A stretch of DNA of 64,000 nt from an uncultured Erythrobacter sp. (lineage in GTDB: Bacteria; Pseudomonadota; Alphaproteobacteria; Sphingomonadales; Sphingomonadaceae). Position 1 is the stretch's first letter, and every line of letters starts with the position of its first letter. Below are positions 1 to 7,658 of this stretch, in pieces. The translations under genes and the position numbers were made by a program. The DNA lies in contig CANLPY010000002.1 in NCBI GenBank assembly GCA_947493165.1, forward strand, positions 558,001 to 622,000, written 5' to 3'. A model generated the notes under the pieces. It did no database searches. It was not told where the DNA came from and saw only the letters and a list, made by a program, of their open reading frames with translations.

Positions 1-653
1 GTCTTACCCGTACCGGGCGAACCGACCAGCAATGCGCCCTTCGGAATTTGCCCGCCCAGCTTAGAGAAGCGCTGCGGATCTTTCAGAAATTCGACGATTT
101 CTTCGAGCTCTTCACGCGCCTCATCAATGCCAGCAACATCGTCAAAAGTGACGCGGCCCTGGCGTTCGGTCAGCATTTTAGCCTTGGACTTTCCAAAACC
201 CATGGCGCCGCCGCCGCCGCCTTTTTGCACCTGGCGAAGTGCAAAGAATGCGATTCCCAAGATCAGGATAAACGGCAAGGCCTGGATCAGGATGACCCAA
301 AGGATGTTCATCTGCTCGGGTGCTTCGCCTGAGTACTTCACCTCGTTTTCATCGAGCAATTGAGTCAATTGATCATCACCGGGGACTGGCACCGTTGAGA
401 AAGCTTCTTCGCCATTCTTCATCTTACCGGTGATAAGGTCTGGCGCGATTTGCACCTCTGCCACACGTCCTTCAGTAACCGCTTCGCGGAATTCCGAATA
501 GCGCATCTCTTGTCCAGTGGGTGCGGCTCCATTGTTAAACATGGACACCACAATCAGGAGGGCCATAAAAATGCCTCCCCAAATCATCAATTGCTTCACC
601 CAAGGATTGGGGTTTTCCGGAGGGTTTTGCTGTGGATCGTTTTCGTCGCTCAT
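1..653 (-). CDS. ftsH: FtsH, ATP-dependent membrane zinc protease (N-terminal part; runs off the window)
   Basis: This is the first 217 codons of FtsH, read leftward and cut by the window edge. FtsH is a hexameric inner-membrane AAA+ protease that degrades misfolded membrane proteins and some short-lived soluble regulators. Visible parts are a short cytoplasmic tail, a first membrane segment near residues 23-40, a periplasmic domain, a second membrane segment near 118-140 followed by a glycine run, the FtsH linker (VTFDDVAGIDEAREEL) and the Walker A motif. The Walker A reads GSPGTGKT; the more common FtsH form is GPPGTGKT, and the change keeps the catalytic residues. The ATG at 653 opens the frame. 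The zinc protease domain lies outside the window. Confidence 0.95.
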   Translation of the reverse strand, partial: MSDENDPQQNPPENPNPWVKQLMIWGGIFMALLIVVSMFNNGAAPTGQEMRYSEFREAVTEGRVAEVQIAPDLITGKMKNGEEAFSTVPVPGDDQLTQLLDENEVKYSGEAPEQMNILWVILIQALPFILILGIAFFALRQVQKGGGGGAMGFGKSKAKMLTERQGRVTFDDVAGIDEAREELEEIVEFLKDPQRFSKLGGQIPKGALLVGSPGTGK

Positions 654-768
654 GCGCTCAAATTCCTTGTTTCCACCCAAATATGTAGGCGCGGATGGAT
701 GAATGGCAAGTTAGGTTTGTGCCAATACGATAATGTGAATTTCCCCTAAGACTGATCGTGCCAACCGA

Positions 769-1416
769 TCAACGACTGTTTCCCCCGGAGTTAGTGAGCG
801 AATATGCGCTCAGAAAGACTTCGACTGCGCCCTCTATTCGCTTCTTATGGGCGACTTCGGGGACTGTCTCTCCGAAACGCCTCTCTAAGTCTCCCATGCC
901 CTTGCACATTGATACAAACTGCTCGGCCGCAAGATCTGTATCGCGAATGGAAAGCTCGCCTTGCTCATCGGCGTGAGCCAAAAATGCACTGAAATCAGCC
1001 TTCATTCGCCATGGACCGGCCTCCAAGAAAGCACGCCCAACAGCAGGCTCAGTTTCAGTCTCCGCTGCGATCCTGCGCTCGAACTGAATCATCTCAGGCC
1101 TGAACAGAAAGGCAGAAATTGCGCGACCAATGTCGAGCATTCTTTCTGCCATTGTTGAACCAGCGGTTGAATCGAGCGAAAAATAGCCTCGCATTTTCTC
1201 ACACTCGTACTCAACAGCCGCCGCAAAAAGAGCACTCTTATCTCCGAAGTGGTTGTAAACAGTGACTTTCGAGACGCCAGCGGACGCAGCAATCTGCTCA
1301 ATGGAGCTGGCAGCGAAGCCCAAATCGAAAAAGGACCGCGCGGCTGCTTGAACGATCGCAGCACGCTTGGCGCTATCGATGGGCCTACCGATCTTTTTCT
1401 TGATGCCACTTGACAA
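769..1416 (-). CDS. TetR/AcrR-family transcriptional regulator
   Basis: A 215-residue TetR-type repressor. The N-terminal helix-turn-helix domain is clear at about residues 10-60, with the signature IEQIAASAGVSKVTVYNHFGDK; the C-terminal ligand/dimer domain is of the type seen in AefR-like members. It is divergent from the export operon starting at 1510 and is the likely local repressor of that operon and of itself. The start is a TTG at 1416, because no in-frame ATG or GTG lies just upstream. Two palindromic sites begin three bases upstream of this codon, so repressor binding would cover its own translation-initiation region. The ligand cannot be predicted. Confidence 0.9.
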   Translation of the reverse strand: MSSGIKKKIGRPIDSAKRAAIVQAAARSFFDLGFAASSIEQIAASAGVSKVTVYNHFGDKSALFAAAVEYECEKMRGYFSLDSTAGSTMAERMLDIGRAISAFLFRPEMIQFERRIAAETETEPAVGRAFLEAGPWRMKADFSAFLAHADEQGELSIRDTDLAAEQFVSMCKGMGDLERRFGETVPEVAHKKRIEGAVEVFLSAYSLTNSGGNSR

Positions 1417-1418
1417 AA

Positions 1419-1434
1419 TGAACGACTCCGTTCA
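1419..1434. promoter_or_regulatory. Putative TetR operator 1
   Basis: TGAACG-ACTC-CGTTCA is a perfect 6-bp inverted repeat with a 4-bp spacer, the form typical of TetR-family operators. It lies between the divergent regulator and export operon, directly upstream of the TTG start of the regulator. Confidence 0.65.
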
Positions 1435-1436
1435 GT

Positions 1437-1452
1437 TAAACGCTGCCGTTCA
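1437..1452. promoter_or_regulatory. Putative TetR operator 2
   Basis: TAAACG-CTGC-CGTTCA repeats the first operator with one mismatch between its arms. Its centre is 18 bp from that of operator 1, so two dimers could bind nearly side by side on the helix, as known for some TetR-family repressors. Confidence 0.6.
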
Positions 1453-1509
1453 ATATTGTGATAGACGTCGTAAAGACGCAACCCCCACTGGTCGCAAAGG
1501 TTCCCCGCA

Positions 1510-2646
1510 ATGCTCTGGATCGCGATTCGAATGCTCACGGGCGACAAGCAGAAATTCTATGGATTATTGTTCGGCATCGGCTTCTCAACCCTCCTTATCA
1601 CGCAGCAGCTAACAATCTTCGTCAATCTCATTGAGCGCGGAGCGAGCGGCGTCTTCAACGCGCCTGAGGCACAAATTTGGGTTATGGATCCGGTTAGCCG
1701 AACAACCGACGTAAATTTCGCTATGCCATCAACCGCTCTTGACGAGGTGCGCGCTGTACCGGGCGTTGAATGGGCGGTTCCGCATTTGCGGGCGGTGGCC
1801 TCTGTCCGCACGCGCACAGGAGACTTGGAAGGCGTCGCAATCATCGGCGTTGACGACGCCAGCTTGATTGGCCTGCCCGAGCGAATGGTGGACGGGGCGA
1901 AGTCGATACTTTCCCAGCCGGACACGGTGATAATTGACGACGTCGGGATTACCAATTTGTTTGAGAATGGCGATGATCCCATAGGTCAGCGCCTTGAGCT
2001 CAACGACCAACGTGCTGTCATTCGCGGAGTGGCAGACTCGATCCCAAGCTTCACCAGCCAAGTAACGCTCTACACCAAGTACAGCCAAGCTTTGAATTAT
2101 GTGCCGGGAACGAGAAACCGCATGAGTTTCGTGCTCGTGGGCGTGTCCGACAGCCTAACCGCGCAGGACGTCGCGGACAGGATTGAGAAGCAGACGGGGT
2201 TGAAGGCTGAGACCCGCGAAGAATTTGCGCAAGCTGGCGTCGATTTTATCATTCAAAACACCGGCATTCCAACCAATTTCGGAATCACAGTGGTACTTGG
2301 CTTCATTGTTGGGGTTGCGATTGTCGGCCTGACATTCAGCCTTTTTATTCGCGACAACATCAAGCAATTCGGCGCTCTGAAGGCAATCGGTGTTACAAAC
2401 TCGAAAATCATAAGGATGGTCGCGGTGCAGGCCGGACTGGTCGGCATAATCGGCTATGCGCTCGGCGTGATTGGGACCGCACTTTTCATCTACGCCTTTT
2501 CGGGCAATCCGTTCTTCAAAGGCTTCTACATCCCCTGGCAAATTCCGCTGATAAGTCTTGTGGCCGTGATCGTCATTCTGGCGCTCACCGGTTTTGTCGC
2601 TCTAAGAAATGTACTGCGCACTGAACCTGCGGCGGTGTTCAGATGA
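1510..2646 (+). CDS. DevC/FtsX-type ABC transporter permease
   Basis: A 378-residue inner-membrane permease of the MacB/FtsX class. An N-terminal membrane segment (about residues 17-40) is followed by a large extracytoplasmic domain (about 45-250) and three membrane segments near the C-terminus (about 255-280, 300-330 and 345-370). This layout matches DevC-like permeases, which work with an ATPase and a HlyD-type adaptor to move lipids or other amphiphiles through a TolC-like pore. The stop codon overlaps the ATPase start by ATGA, implying coupled translation. Start ATG at 1510 follows AAAGG. The substrate is unknown. Confidence 0.85.
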   Translation: MLWIAIRMLTGDKQKFYGLLFGIGFSTLLITQQLTIFVNLIERGASGVFNAPEAQIWVMDPVSRTTDVNFAMPSTALDEVRAVPGVEWAVPHLRAVASVRTRTGDLEGVAIIGVDDASLIGLPERMVDGAKSILSQPDTVIIDDVGITNLFENGDDPIGQRLELNDQRAVIRGVADSIPSFTSQVTLYTKYSQALNYVPGTRNRMSFVLVGVSDSLTAQDVADRIEKQTGLKAETREEFAQAGVDFIIQNTGIPTNFGITVVLGFIVGVAIVGLTFSLFIRDNIKQFGALKAIGVTNSKIIRMVAVQAGLVGIIGYALGVIGTALFIYAFSGNPFFKGFYIPWQIPLISLVAVIVILALTGFVALRNVLRTEPAAVFR

Positions 2647-3389
2647 GCAGCACAAAATTAGACACTATCGAGATCGGTGGCTGCGCACCTGAGGCGGCGA
2701 TTTGCGCACGTGGCATCGTACGTGATTTCCAGGCCGGGCAATCCACAATCCGGGTTCTCCATGGCATCGATACTGACATCAAACCGGGCGAAATGACCTA
2801 TGTCGTTGGCGAAAGTGGCTCAGGAAAGACGACTCTGATTTCCATAATGTGCGGGATCTTGTGGCCAACTGAAGGCGAAGTGAAGGTGTTCGGCACCGAC
2901 ATCTACAGCCTCACGGATACCGAGCTGGTGAACTTTCGTCTCGAGAACATTGGTTTCATCTTCCAGCAATACAACCTTATCCCGTCGATTGACGCTGCCG
3001 CCAACGCGGCCGTCCCATTAATCGCGCAGGGCATGGGCATTGACGAAGCCCGGGAAAAAGCAACCGAGCTGCTCGATGCGCTCAATATCGGCGATCAAGC
3101 AAGCAAGCTACCCAACCAGCTTTCTGGCGGACAGCAGCAGCGCGTCGCAATCGCCCGCGCGCTCGTTCACAAACCTCGCTTGGTCGTCTGTGACGAGCCG
3201 ACCGCAGCGCTCGACGCAAGCTCTGGCCGCCGGGTAATGGACTTGCTGCGCGACGTGGCGGTTGCGCCCGACCGGGCCTGCATCATCGTTACGCACGACA
3301 ACCGTATCTTCGACCTCGCCGACCGGATCCTTGTGCTTGAGGATGGTCGCGTAACCCACGACGGCACCGAAATGCCGGACGATCACTGA
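2643..3389 (+). CDS. ABC transporter ATP-binding protein (DevA/MacB/LolD-like)
   Basis: A 248-residue nucleotide-binding subunit that powers the adjacent permease. Walker A (GESGSGKTT) is near residue 57, the ABC signature (LSGGQQQRVAIARAL) near 159, Walker B with its catalytic Glu (VVCDEPTAALD) near 181, and the H-loop (THDNR) near 218. It resembles the LolD/MacB/DevA branch, which pairs with FtsX-fold permeases. It begins inside the permease stop codon (ATGA) and is followed 22 bases later by the adaptor gene. Confidence 0.93.
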   Translation: MSSTKLDTIEIGGCAPEAAICARGIVRDFQAGQSTIRVLHGIDTDIKPGEMTYVVGESGSGKTTLISIMCGILWPTEGEVKVFGTDIYSLTDTELVNFRLENIGFIFQQYNLIPSIDAAANAAVPLIAQGMGIDEAREKATELLDALNIGDQASKLPNQLSGGQQQRVAIARALVHKPRLVVCDEPTAALDASSGRRVMDLLRDVAVAPDRACIIVTHDNRIFDLADRILVLEDGRVTHDGTEMPDDH

Positions 3390-3411
3390 TCTGCGCGAAT
3401 GGAAACCTGAC

Positions 3412-4422
3412 ATGGCATTGCTTCCAGACAATCTGAGCTTCTCCCGCAAAATCCTGCCCATCCTCGCGGTGATCGGTCTAGTGATTGCCGCTCTCTATAT
3501 TTGGACCTCTCTCCCCGATAGAGATACCACCGAACCTGACCGCCAACCTGCTAAAGCGACGGGCGAGCTCGCCAATTCAGCCCGCGTCGCGGGTGCAGGT
3601 TTGGTTGAGCCATCAAGCGAAATCATTGATATTGGCAGCGCACTTTCTGGCCTAATCACCGATCTGCGTGTGCAGCCGGGTGACTTTGTCGAAAAAGGAC
3701 AGCCGCTTTTTGTAGTTGACGATCGCGCAATCCGCGCAAACCTGCAGGAAGCGAACGCCGCAATTGGTGAGGCACGAGCTGCGATCCGCGAAGCACAAAC
3801 AGCGCGAAGCACCGCCCAAAGGCAACTTTCACTTTACCGCCAAATTGACGATCCAGCAGCTGTCAGCCAGTCAGAGGTTATCCGCGCCGAAGGCGAAGTA
3901 TCCGCAACCGCTAGCCGTCTAGAATTGGCACGAGCACGCCTTACTGCCGCTCAGGCACGTGCCGGAAGTGCGCGAACCGAATTGGGCCGGCTTACGGTTC
4001 GCGCCCCGATCGCAGGCGAAATACTGGCCGTGAACATCAGGCCCGGTGAGTTCGTTTCGACCCAAGGGGGAAGCTCCCAGCCCTTTATTCAAATGGGCGA
4101 GACCCGCCCGCTTTACGTACGCATCGACGTGGATGAAAACGAGGCGGTACGATTGGAAATGGGCGCTGAAGCAATCGTCAGCCCGCGCGGCGTGGCCAGC
4201 CGGCAAGTTAAGGCTAAGTTTGTAAGGGCCGAACCACAAGTGGTGCCCAAACGCCAGCTCACCAATAGCGCAGCAGAGCGGGTCGATGTTAGAGTGCTGC
4301 AAGTAATTTATGAGCTACCAGCCAGCGATCTTTTCCGCGTTGGCCAGCAAGTAGACGCTTTCATTCCCGCTCGCGGTACAGCCCTTGAGCAGGGTGACAG
4401 CGAACCAAGGCAGGAGAGCTAA
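3412..4422 (+). CDS. HlyD/DevB-type periplasmic adaptor (membrane fusion protein)
   Basis: A 336-residue adaptor with one N-terminal membrane anchor (about residues 15-32), a biotinyl-lipoyl half-motif (ITDLRVQPGDFVEKGQPLF), a coiled-coil hairpin rich in Ala, Glu and Arg (about 108-185), the second lipoyl half (LTVRAPIAGEILAVNIRPGE) and a beta-barrel region. Such proteins bridge the inner-membrane pump to an outer-membrane channel, and the channel gene follows directly. Together these genes form a complete tripartite exporter. Confidence 0.9.
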   Translation: MALLPDNLSFSRKILPILAVIGLVIAALYIWTSLPDRDTTEPDRQPAKATGELANSARVAGAGLVEPSSEIIDIGSALSGLITDLRVQPGDFVEKGQPLFVVDDRAIRANLQEANAAIGEARAAIREAQTARSTAQRQLSLYRQIDDPAAVSQSEVIRAEGEVSATASRLELARARLTAAQARAGSARTELGRLTVRAPIAGEILAVNIRPGEFVSTQGGSSQPFIQMGETRPLYVRIDVDENEAVRLEMGAEAIVSPRGVASRQVKAKFVRAEPQVVPKRQLTNSAAERVDVRVLQVIYELPASDLFRVGQQVDAFIPARGTALEQGDSEPRQES

Positions 4423-4423
4423 G

Positions 4424-5842
4424 GTGACAAGCCGCCTCAAGCATCGCTTGATCGCTATGACCGCAATTGCCTCTTTGGCAGGGTGCGTGGCCGGACCGCC
4501 GCCTGAAGTAGCGACCCCTGCGCCGCAGTTGCCCGAAAGCTTTCTGTATGCGCCTCCAAAACCGACCAGCACAGCGCTTGATCAGCTTTTACCCAAGGAC
4601 GATTCCGCATTCGCTTCTCTTTCTGAAACAGCCCTTGAAAGCGCGCCTACTCTTCAAGAAGCGCTTGCTAGGATTGACGCGGCGCGAGCCAGAGCGCGCG
4701 GAGCAGGAGCGCAGCGATTGCCTCTGGTTTCAGGCGATGCATCAGTCACGGGGACACGGATCAACCCCAACCAATTCGGTGATGGGGCCGCTCAAGGTGG
4801 CTTCATCGACACCGAGCAAGTTCAATATGGCGCAAACATCATTGCGAGCTGGGATTTCGATCTATTTGGTCAACTTAAACAGCAGGAGCGCGCGGCACTG
4901 GCTCGCATTGATAGTGCCAGTGCATCTGCTCAAGCCGTCCGTCTTGCGCTCATTTCCGAGATTGCAACCAGCGTGATCGATTGGCGAACACTTACCGCAA
5001 GAGAAGCCGAGCTCCGCAGCGATGTCGCAGCTGCACAGCAATTAGCAAACCTTGCCAAAACGCGCGAGGACGCAGGCCTATCGCCCGGCTTCGACCGTGT
5101 ACGTGCAGAAGCCGCTGCGAGCGCATCCCGCTCTCGTTTGGCGGCTTTGAAAAGCGATGAATCACGGATTATTGGGCGGTTGATAGCGTTAACTGGGCAA
5201 GACGGTGGCAGCGTCCTCCAAACATTGTCCGCCGGTCCGCCCGTTGCAAACACCAGCATCGCTGCTCCCACTGCTCTGCCATCGCAATTGCTAACCAATA
5301 GACCTGACGTATTGGCGGCAACTGCGGACTTGGTCGCGACAGACGCTGATCTTGCAGCCACTGCGCGTCAAAGGTTTCCGCAGCTGAGCATTTCAGCTGC
5401 ATTGGGCCTATTGGCTTTCAACCCCGCCGGTATTTTCGATTCTGATTCCCTTGTTGGCTCAGCGATGGGTGGGCTCGTCGCGCCGCTCCTTGATTTCGGC
5501 CGGATTGAAGCAGAAATCGAAGGGGCGGCAGCCAACAAACGTGCTGCATTTGCGGCTTACCGCGGGACTGTGTTTCAAGCGCTTGGCGAAGCGGAAACAG
5601 CCTATGGGTTGATCGAAGCTGCTGACAGGCAAGCAAATTTGGCCAGCCAAGAACGCAATGAATTGCAACGCGCGGCAAAACTCGCAGACACTCGCTATCG
5701 CGCAGGACTGGCTGATTTTCTGACTGTGCTAGAGGCGCGCCGGGCGGCTGATGACAGCGGAGCTCGCGCAGCTTTGGCATTGGGCGAAGCAAGGCGCGCG
5801 CGAGTTCTCTTGTGGCAAGCGCTGGGCGGACAACAACCCTAA
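4424..5842 (+). CDS. Outer-membrane efflux lipoprotein (NodT/OprM family)
   Basis: A TolC-like channel of about 472 residues forming the outer-membrane end of the exporter. A GTG start at 4424 is preferred over an upstream alternative because AGGAGAG lies at 4412-4418 and the codon follows the adaptor stop by one base. From this start the protein has a lipoprotein signal with lipobox LAGC and acylated Cys at residue 21. The two repeated outer-membrane efflux domains are visible as long Ala/Arg-rich helices, including the family hallmark near LTNRPDVLAATADLVATDA. The C-terminus overlaps the convergent HupE-like gene by four bases. Confidence 0.9.
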   Translation: MTSRLKHRLIAMTAIASLAGCVAGPPPEVATPAPQLPESFLYAPPKPTSTALDQLLPKDDSAFASLSETALESAPTLQEALARIDAARARARGAGAQRLPLVSGDASVTGTRINPNQFGDGAAQGGFIDTEQVQYGANIIASWDFDLFGQLKQQERAALARIDSASASAQAVRLALISEIATSVIDWRTLTAREAELRSDVAAAQQLANLAKTREDAGLSPGFDRVRAEAAASASRSRLAALKSDESRIIGRLIALTGQDGGSVLQTLSAGPPVANTSIAAPTALPSQLLTNRPDVLAATADLVATDADLAATARQRFPQLSISAALGLLAFNPAGIFDSDSLVGSAMGGLVAPLLDFGRIEAEIEGAAANKRAAFAAYRGTVFQALGEAETAYGLIEAADRQANLASQERNELQRAAKLADTRYRAGLADFLTVLEARRAADDSGARAALALGEARRARVLLWQALGGQQP

Positions 5843-6852
5843 AGCGCGATACGCTCAATCAGCCAGTAACTGGCGATAATGCCAATTGCGTAGGTGGCAG
5901 CTTTGAGCGCCGGGGTTTCAACCTTGGGGGCAAACCTCACGACTAGAAAGCGCACAGCAAGAACCACAGCGATGACCAATAATTGCCCAGCTTCAACGCC
6001 GAGATTGAAGGCCAGCAAAGCCGCCGGAACCTCACCCAATGGCAAGCCAATTTCGGCCAGAGCTCCAGCAAATCCAAACCCATGCAGCAGGCCAAACGCA
6101 AACGCTACGAGCCAAGGTACTTTTCGAGTCCATGTTTCCATATCCGGGACCCTGATCGACTTTGCTAGCTCCACCGCGAGGAAGACGATCGAAAGCGCGA
6201 TCAATATCTCTACTGGACGGCCGGGCAGACCTGCATAACCTAATGTAGAAGCTATGAGAGTGATCGAATGCGCAACGGTAAAGGCTGTCGCCGCTTTAAT
6301 GGCTGACCACGTTTTCGTCACCAACAGCACCAGAGCGATGACAAACAGCAAATGGTCCCATCCGGCCAATATATGGTCAATGCCGGTCACAAAATAGCTG
6401 CTCACGACTTGCCAGCGACTGGGTTCAGCCAACACTGTGGCGGTTGGCGAAGCGGCGGTTAGGCGGAAGGTCTGAGGTGCAGCATCAAGCGGTATAACAC
6501 GCAGCAATGCGTCAGCTCTTCCGAACAATCCATCAACGCCTAACGTCTGTCCTGCCAAACGCCCTTGGCATTGCAAGTGAGCCGTTCCGACCAGAGCAAA
6601 ATCGACGGTTCGAGTAGCCGGGGTAAATGAGTATTCGCACGTACTGGGTTTGATAGGCTTAGGGGTGGCCGCCGCATATGAACCCGACCGATCCGCGGTC
6701 AAAGGAAATTTCCAATCAAGCGCCCAATCCGTTGCGCCGCGCTGTGTAAGTTCGACCACTGACGGACGTATTTCATCTGCAAATGACGGCAACGCAAATG
6801 CCGCTGCAACAAGAGTAAGCGCACAACGTAACCACCGCATCAGGCTGCTCAC
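5839..6852 (-). CDS. HupE/UreJ-family integral membrane protein
   Basis: A 337-residue protein with a signal peptide ending near ALPSFADE, an extracytoplasmic domain of about 140 residues, and a C-terminal block of about six membrane helices containing the HupE/UreJ motif GIDHILAGWDHLLFV. HupE and UreJ are nickel permeases or accessory proteins in hydrogenase and urease loci, but the long N-terminal domain is typical of a larger subgroup whose substrate is not established. His and Asp residues in the helices could bind metal. It is the last gene of a three-gene unit with the isomerase and DUF3604 genes, joined to the isomerase by an ATGA overlap. Confidence 0.82.
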   Translation of the reverse strand: MSSLMRWLRCALTLVAAAFALPSFADEIRPSVVELTQRGATDWALDWKFPLTADRSGSYAAATPKPIKPSTCEYSFTPATRTVDFALVGTAHLQCQGRLAGQTLGVDGLFGRADALLRVIPLDAAPQTFRLTAASPTATVLAEPSRWQVVSSYFVTGIDHILAGWDHLLFVIALVLLVTKTWSAIKAATAFTVAHSITLIASTLGYAGLPGRPVEILIALSIVFLAVELAKSIRVPDMETWTRKVPWLVAFAFGLLHGFGFAGALAEIGLPLGEVPAALLAFNLGVEAGQLLVIAVVLAVRFLVVRFAPKVETPALKAATYAIGIIASYWLIERIAL

Positions 6853-7658
6853 TCTGCAACCTCGATCCGGTAGGCATCGCGAAGCAACTCAAACGCTTTT
6901 TGTTTTCGATCGGCAATTGTCGCGGTGCGCCACTGGTTTTCAATGTCCTGACGGATCGTATCGAAATCTGGCGCTTTGCTCTTTTCTTTCGATCTTATCC
7001 TAATGATATGGTGACCAAACCCGGATGCAATTGGTCCGAGCCAGTCGTCGCCCGCGTCAAGCTCGTTCAACTGCGCAGCAAATTGCGCGCCGAACACTGC
7101 CTCTATCTCTCGCGGGGGCGCCCGATCAAGCGACGGTGGCAAACTTATCGGCTCTCCGATCTCTCGCCATTCAGAGCCACTGTTTAGCTCCTTTAGTGCT
7201 GCAAGCGCATCTCTGGCGCGTTCGAAATACAGTTGGTCAAAGCCGAAAACTGGCGGCTCGATGAAATGCTCTTCGTTAGTCACAAACCAAGCCCGCAACG
7301 TATCATCAGATGGGGTCGCGACTTCCGCTTGCGCGCTTGCAGCAAGGTCCATTTTGGTAACCAGCCGCCTGCGTACGACCGGATCACCCTGGTCAAGACC
7401 AAGCCTCAGAGCTTCTCGGTAAAGGACTTCATCGCGAATATATTGCGCAATTTGCTGGTCTAACTCAGCATCAGTTGGAGCGCGGCCTGAAGTCCGCTCA
7501 AAGCGCAACGCTATCTGCCCCTGCAGATCACGATCAACATCGATGAGCCTACTCGAAGGATCAACCTCATTCCCGCGCCACGCAAACAGGGTGAAAATTA
7601 CTGCACTAATGACTAGGAAATGGACAAGCGGCTCGCGCGTCCAGCTAGGCCAGTTCAC
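6849..7658 (-). CDS. Membrane-anchored parvulin-type peptidyl-prolyl isomerase
   Basis: A PpiC/SurA-like protein of about 269 residues with one N-terminal membrane segment (LVHFLVISAVIFTLFAW), a helical chaperone-like region, and a C-terminal parvulin domain including the GLGPIASGFGHHIIRIRSKE-like block that forms the active-site end of the fold. I place the start at a GTG at 7658, which overlaps the upstream stop codon as GTGA; a longer ATG start at 7697 would intrude 43 bases into that gene. It probably assists folding of exported proteins of the same unit in the periplasm. Confidence 0.85.
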   Translation of the reverse strand: MNWPSWTREPLVHFLVISAVIFTLFAWRGNEVDPSSRLIDVDRDLQGQIALRFERTSGRAPTDAELDQQIAQYIRDEVLYREALRLGLDQGDPVVRRRLVTKMDLAASAQAEVATPSDDTLRAWFVTNEEHFIEPPVFGFDQLYFERARDALAALKELNSGSEWREIGEPISLPPSLDRAPPREIEAVFGAQFAAQLNELDAGDDWLGPIASGFGHHIIRIRSKEKSKAPDFDTIRQDIENQWRTATIADRKQKAFELLRDAYRIEVAE

